Part shown: positions 59,553 to 64,000 of the stretch, in pieces | Layout of the letters: each line of letters opens with the position of its first letter | Position numbering within the stretch: position 1 is the first letter of the stretch | Source of the DNA: Phylloscopus collybita | Taxonomy: Eukaryota; Chordata; Aves; Passeriformes; Phylloscopidae | Assembly: GCA_027886175.1 (NCBI GenBank) | Contig: JAJNNQ010000002.1 | Coordinates: 2,980,001-3,044,000, forward strand | Direction of reading: 5' to 3' | Length of the DNA stretch: 64,000 nucleotides | Translations under genes and position numbers: made by a program | Notes under the pieces: generated by a model | Seen by the model: the letters and a program-made list of their open reading frames with translations, nothing else | The model's database searches: none | Told to the model about the DNA's origin: nothing

Positions 59553-62500
59553 CTGCAGGAGGATGTAAGGCAATCTTTCCAGGTCAGTGCCTAGCCTGAA
59601 CACCTAAATACCTTCTGCTGCACATAGCAGGGGGGAAATCCTCCTCTAAAGGCTCTGAGCCACCTCTCCAGCTGCTGTACATCAGCGTGGGCCCCCTGAG
59701 CAGCTGACACCACCTCCCCTTCTGCTCCCACAGGGCACAACGGTGCCTTGGCAGAAGGGAAATGAGCTGTCATACAACTGATCATGACCCAGGAGAAGTT
59801 TTCACCATCTGGCCAAGGCTGGATCAGCTCTCTTTACCCTGTAGGAGTTCCTGGCTGCAGCCAGAAACAGTTTGATTTCTCTTTTACGACAGAAAGTACA
59901 TTCTGCTCCAGACGGTTAAATGGGGATAAAGGAAAGAATGAAAAGAGCTCCCAAGAGAAGCTTGGTAAACTCATTGTCATGGATTTGTTCAACATTCAGT
60001 GTGTTGTGGTGAACACTGAGCACCAGAAGAAGCATCAACAATAATTTTTTTAACCTGCCATCAGCATATTTTTAGGGATTTCTACCTGTATCTCCTAAGA
60101 GCTTTGCTGTGAGTGGAATCAAACCAAACTTTGTGGGTCTTGGCTTCTTCCCCCGATGAAATGCAGAGGGTCTGTCACTGTGCTGTACTGTGATAATATT
60201 TCATAAGAGCTTGGGTTTTAATCACTTTACTCCTTCCATGGATCTGCAGTAACTGCTATGAGAATGATCTTAATGGGATGTCAGATAATTTGAACTGGAT
60301 CTCCCATTTTCTTTCAGTCTCTAAAATAATGTCAGACAGTTGAGACACACTGCAGTTTTAAATACCAAAACACTCCATGCTTTTTTGCTCCATGCATGGA
60401 GCTGACTGTCTAATTTGCTTTACTGTCAAATAAGAAAGGTCATCCAGAAAAATATCTACTTTTCAACAGGAAAAAAAATTATCAAAGTAAGAAAATGATC
60501 TCCAAGAATAACCTTCCATGTCTCACATAGGAAACAATGCTTCAAACTCATTCCAGAAAAACTTCCAAAAAAAAAAAAAAAAAAAAAAAAGGGGCCCAAT
60601 CTGATGTTAATCAGAGTAAAGCTCAGGATCAGCAAATACCAGTTGAGGCATATAGTGCTGTAACATTTAAACTGGGCCTTTCAAAATGACCCCAAGAAAG
60701 GTCATTAACAACCTTAGGGGCTGTAAACATAACCCTGAAACAGTGTTCACCAGAGCCACCCCTGTATTGAAGTATTTCCTAGTGATGGAGATATGTGTAA
60801 ACTGTTAGTGAGTATTGTTTGTCTCATGGAAAGCTGAACTTTCTGACTTTAAAAATCTTGGCAGGTGCAAAGCAATGACCTCACCCCACATCCGTCTTAG
60901 CCTGGTAATATTAATATTCCCCTTCTTTAGACATGGAAACCAAAATAAAGAGAGGCTGCATTTCCCAAGGACACTCCAGAGCCCTGAACCAGGGTCTGGC
61001 TTGGACTGATTCTTCCCAGAAAAATCCAGTTTGGGTCATGAAGCTCCCATGAGTAGAGGATGCTGTGCTGGGAGCACACCACACCCACCCTGGGGTGCAG
61101 AACACCCCCTCCACCAGCTCTGCTCCAGTGAGAGTCTGCTCAGACTGTCACCCTGGTGCCACCCACTCACACCTGACCCTGCACCTCAGGTCCCCTTCCC
61201 AGCCTTCCCTAAAAACAACAGGCAGGAGCAACGCCCAACTCTGGTGAGCCAAGAGGAAATCCAGTCTGCCACAGCCAGAGGTGAGCAGCATGGGTGGATA
61301 GAAATCATTCTTTTGTGCATAGAAACTACTGGTTTTGTGCTAACCACTGCATTTTTTTAAAGAGTCTGCATAATTTCCTCTGATAATGAGCACATAGAGG
61401 TTATGGACACAAAGTCCTCTCTGGAAGGCAAAACGTGGGCAGTAAATGCATCTGCAAAAGAGTATGCCCAGGTCCTACCTATGAATGGAGCATGATTTTC
61501 TCTTAGATCCCTTCCCAGGAAGCTGAGAAATCCAGGAGGGAAATCAGAGAGCCCAGGAAGAGCCCAGGCACACAAGGCAAGCAGCAAAGAGAGAAAAAGG
61601 AGAGTACAGACAACTGAGGTCTCAGTAAGCAGCAGCGTTCTGGCCCCAAAATACCAAAACTCCCCATCCATCTGGATCCCCTCTGCTTTGGGAGAGCTTA
61701 GAGGAGCTGGATGAACAAAGCACTTCAACTGAAAGTCCCCTCATCTGCTACAAACACCATTTTTGAGTCCTGGCTGTGGGTTCACCTTCTGCCCCTCTGT
61801 GGGCCTGAGTGGACTAAGAAGAAGCTGTTCCCATTTCTGTACACATCCAGGGAGAGCCTGCCTCCTGCCTCTTGTTTTTAAAGGATATGCCAGCTCCAGG
61901 GCTACCAGCTTTCTCTTAGTTTCAGTCATCCCTCTTTGGTTTCTATCTGGCAGACATCCCATGAATGTGCTCAGAAGAGAAATGCTGCAGAAGTTCTGGT
62001 AAGTGCTTTCAAACCAGAAGAAAAGCTCACACATAAACCCCAGAACCGAAGCAGACGGTGCCACCCTGCTCAAATGAAAAGTCCTTTGTGTTTTCTGGTC
62101 TGAAGTCTTCCCTGCACACATACCTGCAATATTTGCTAAACCACCTATGCCAGCCTGCTGCAAGGTTGAATCTGAGGCTTATTAAAGAACAGAACTCTGT
62201 GTATAAGAACATCAGAAATGCTCATCAGGCACGTGGGAGTTTTATCTGTGTAGGAATATAGGCCTAGAAAGAACACCTAAGACACTGAATCCAGTCCCTT
62301 TCTACCACAGGCAACTCCACTGAATTCCAAACTGAACGAGCCCCACCTGAAACCAGCAGAGTTTTTGCTTTCAATCCTTGTTTTTTTTTTTTTTCAAAAA
62401 CTTGCACATTCCTTACTTGTTTTGCAAGGCTTTGGGAGGCTGAAAAAGATACCCTGCAAGGCAATTCTCCAGTCATGGGGGACAGGCAGGGGACACAACA

Positions 62501-64000
62501 CTTCCCATCTCCTGACTCTCCCCTTCTGTGCTCACAGATGCAGAGAACACTCCTGAGGTTTAAGGAAGATCTGAGCGAGCCCACACTGCCAAGCAAACCC
62601 AGTGAAGGCAGACTAAATTTAAAATCCCAGGCTTTAATTAAACATCATCAAATTTCAAATGAGAAATCATGCTGTTCTGTAATTCCAGGTTACGTTAAAT
62701 GGCCTGAGACAAGCCCAGATTGGAAGCCAGCACTGCACAGTAATTACTCTTCCAGAAATATGGTTTGCCTACCCACCCTATTTAGCTTCGATTCTGCCTT
62801 CCAAAGGCAGAAAGGCACTTTTCCATGCTGGAAATTTACAGCCTTCTTCCTTTGCAAATGTCATTGTTATTTTTCCCCCCTTAACAATCTCGTCTCTTCT
62901 TACGGGCAAGTTTTTCAGCAATATATTTAACTTGATATGCTCCAGGGACAACTTTCTGTAGCCCAGATTTTCCCCTACACACTGTGGGGTGGCTGAGGAG
63001 TGACCTTACAGCCCAGAGCTTAAAAAAACCATCCAAAAGAGACACTCATAATGCAGGAGATAAACAGGACAACCCAAGAACTAATGGAGTCTGATTCCTT
63101 TAAGTGAACTGCACCGTGGCTGTGAAAATGCTTCTCAGACTTCAGAGAACCCACAGAAGAATAAAGCCTGATGAAAGCTCAGCATTTATGCACCATATCC
63201 TTCTCCATCAGTACATTATTACCCAGCAGAGAACCCACTTGGAATGAAGACTTAACTGAGGGCAAGACTTCCTGGTGCCTGCTCAGACTTGAGCTCCAGC
63301 TATGGGATCTTTCCCAGCTGAGGATTTTGCATCTCCTCTCCTCTCTGATGTTTGGTGTCAAAAAAAGTCATGAAGCCCACCCAGCCTTCTGTCCCCAAGA
63401 GTGGTATTTCTTTTCCTCTCTGATGCTGAATATTTACCTTTGGGAAGCTTAAAGAAACTTAATATTTTATGACTGCTGCAGCTCTGTCAAATCAGGGTGA
63501 AAACAGCAAACAGCTTCAGATGTCGTGGTCAGAGTCTCAGACACACAGGGACTGAAGAAAATCCATCCAAAACAGTACTCATGATACTGTCCCTTTTTAT
63601 ACATGAGACCTCTGTTTGCAAAGTAACTTATTGAGTGAAATGCAGCCCCAGGGAAAACTCCCAGTGACTTCAGCAGAGCCAGGATTTCACCCAATAACCA
63701 ACCCCTCTCCATTTCATAATGAATTCCCTCTCCTTTCCTGCTCTGTGCCTTTTCCTTTCTGATCTCCGCATTGTCACTAGAGCAGCTGCAGGTTTTTTCA
63801 GGGCAAAACTTCCTCCCATGCTGAGGCTAATAAGGAGTAATTTCACACAAGTCAGTGGAGCTACCCTGGAGTAAATTTGGCAGGGAGAAGAGGAGAATCA
63901 GTTCCCTCTCCTTGTATTACCGAGAAACACGGTAAACAGTGCGGGCTTTTCATGCCTTGCCAAGAAGTGCCTGTCCTGGAGTTTACAGCAATGCAAGTGA
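59553..64000. other. Probable PLCD1 intron up to the window edge
   Basis: At least 4.4 kb without a recognisable PH-domain exon on the minus strand. It contains A and T runs (about 60569-60590 and 62378-62394). Open frames of 110-140 residues at 61357-62163 and 62264-62596 have no family resemblance and no conserved splice context. Confidence 0.55.

Noticed and set aside
61357..61728. Minus-strand frame with a hydrophobic stretch resembling a signal or membrane segment
   Set aside because: No family resemblance, no supporting exon structure, and it lies within the expected PLCD1 intron.
62250..62345. Possible old CR1 fragment
   Set aside because: Only a vague similarity to the CR1 3-prime consensus; no diagnostic phrase is intact.

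Overview
The window is vertebrate nuclear DNA, almost certainly from a bird and possibly a songbird. Its genes are split into short exons with consensus GT-AG splice sites. It carries several CR1 LINE 3-prime fragments, the dominant avian repeat, and endogenous-retrovirus LTR copies. No bacterial, plasmid or phage gene organisation is present. All gene calls come from reading exons in frame and joining them at splice sites; family assignment rests on remembered human and chicken proteins, because no search could be run.

Layout: (1) 1-8253 is gene-free flank with scattered simple repeats; at about 4871-4910 it contains a perfect HNF1 palindrome next to a perfect nuclear-receptor extended half-site. 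(2) 8267-32914 (+) is a complete 19-coding-exon gene for an 865-residue villin-like protein (VILL): six gelsolin repeats, a Ser/Asn-rich linker and a villin headpiece. Its introns hold a six-copy minisatellite of about 160 bp that ends 30 bp before exon 3, LTR-derived sequence, CR1 pieces and an AT-rich microsatellite. (3) 32915-37732 is the intergenic stretch between two convergent genes, with candidate poly(A) signals for both. (4) 37733-59552 (-) is the 3-prime part of PLCD1, phosphoinositide-specific phospholipase C delta 1. Twelve exons cover the EF hands, the catalytic X and Y halves and the C2 domain. The PH-domain exons are not visible and should lie beyond base 64000. (5) 59553-64000 looks like PLCD1 intron.

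The order VILL(+) then PLCD1(-) matches the human 3p22.2 order (CTDSPL-VILL-PLCD1-DLEC1), which supports VILL and PLCD1 over their paralogues. Both products belong to the phosphoinositide, calcium and actin world: villin-family proteins bind PIP2 and Ca2+, and PLC-delta hydrolyses PIP2 in response to Ca2+. Their adjacency is inherited synteny, not an operon.

The most notable extra signals are: two solo LTRs of one family, one per gene and each in the sense direction of its host; the minisatellite whose reading frame runs in frame into VILL exon 3; the HNF1/nuclear-receptor motif pair upstream of VILL; a 10-bp-arm homeodomain-type palindrome in a PLCD1 intron; and VILL-specific headpiece changes. 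No undescribed multi-gene system was found.
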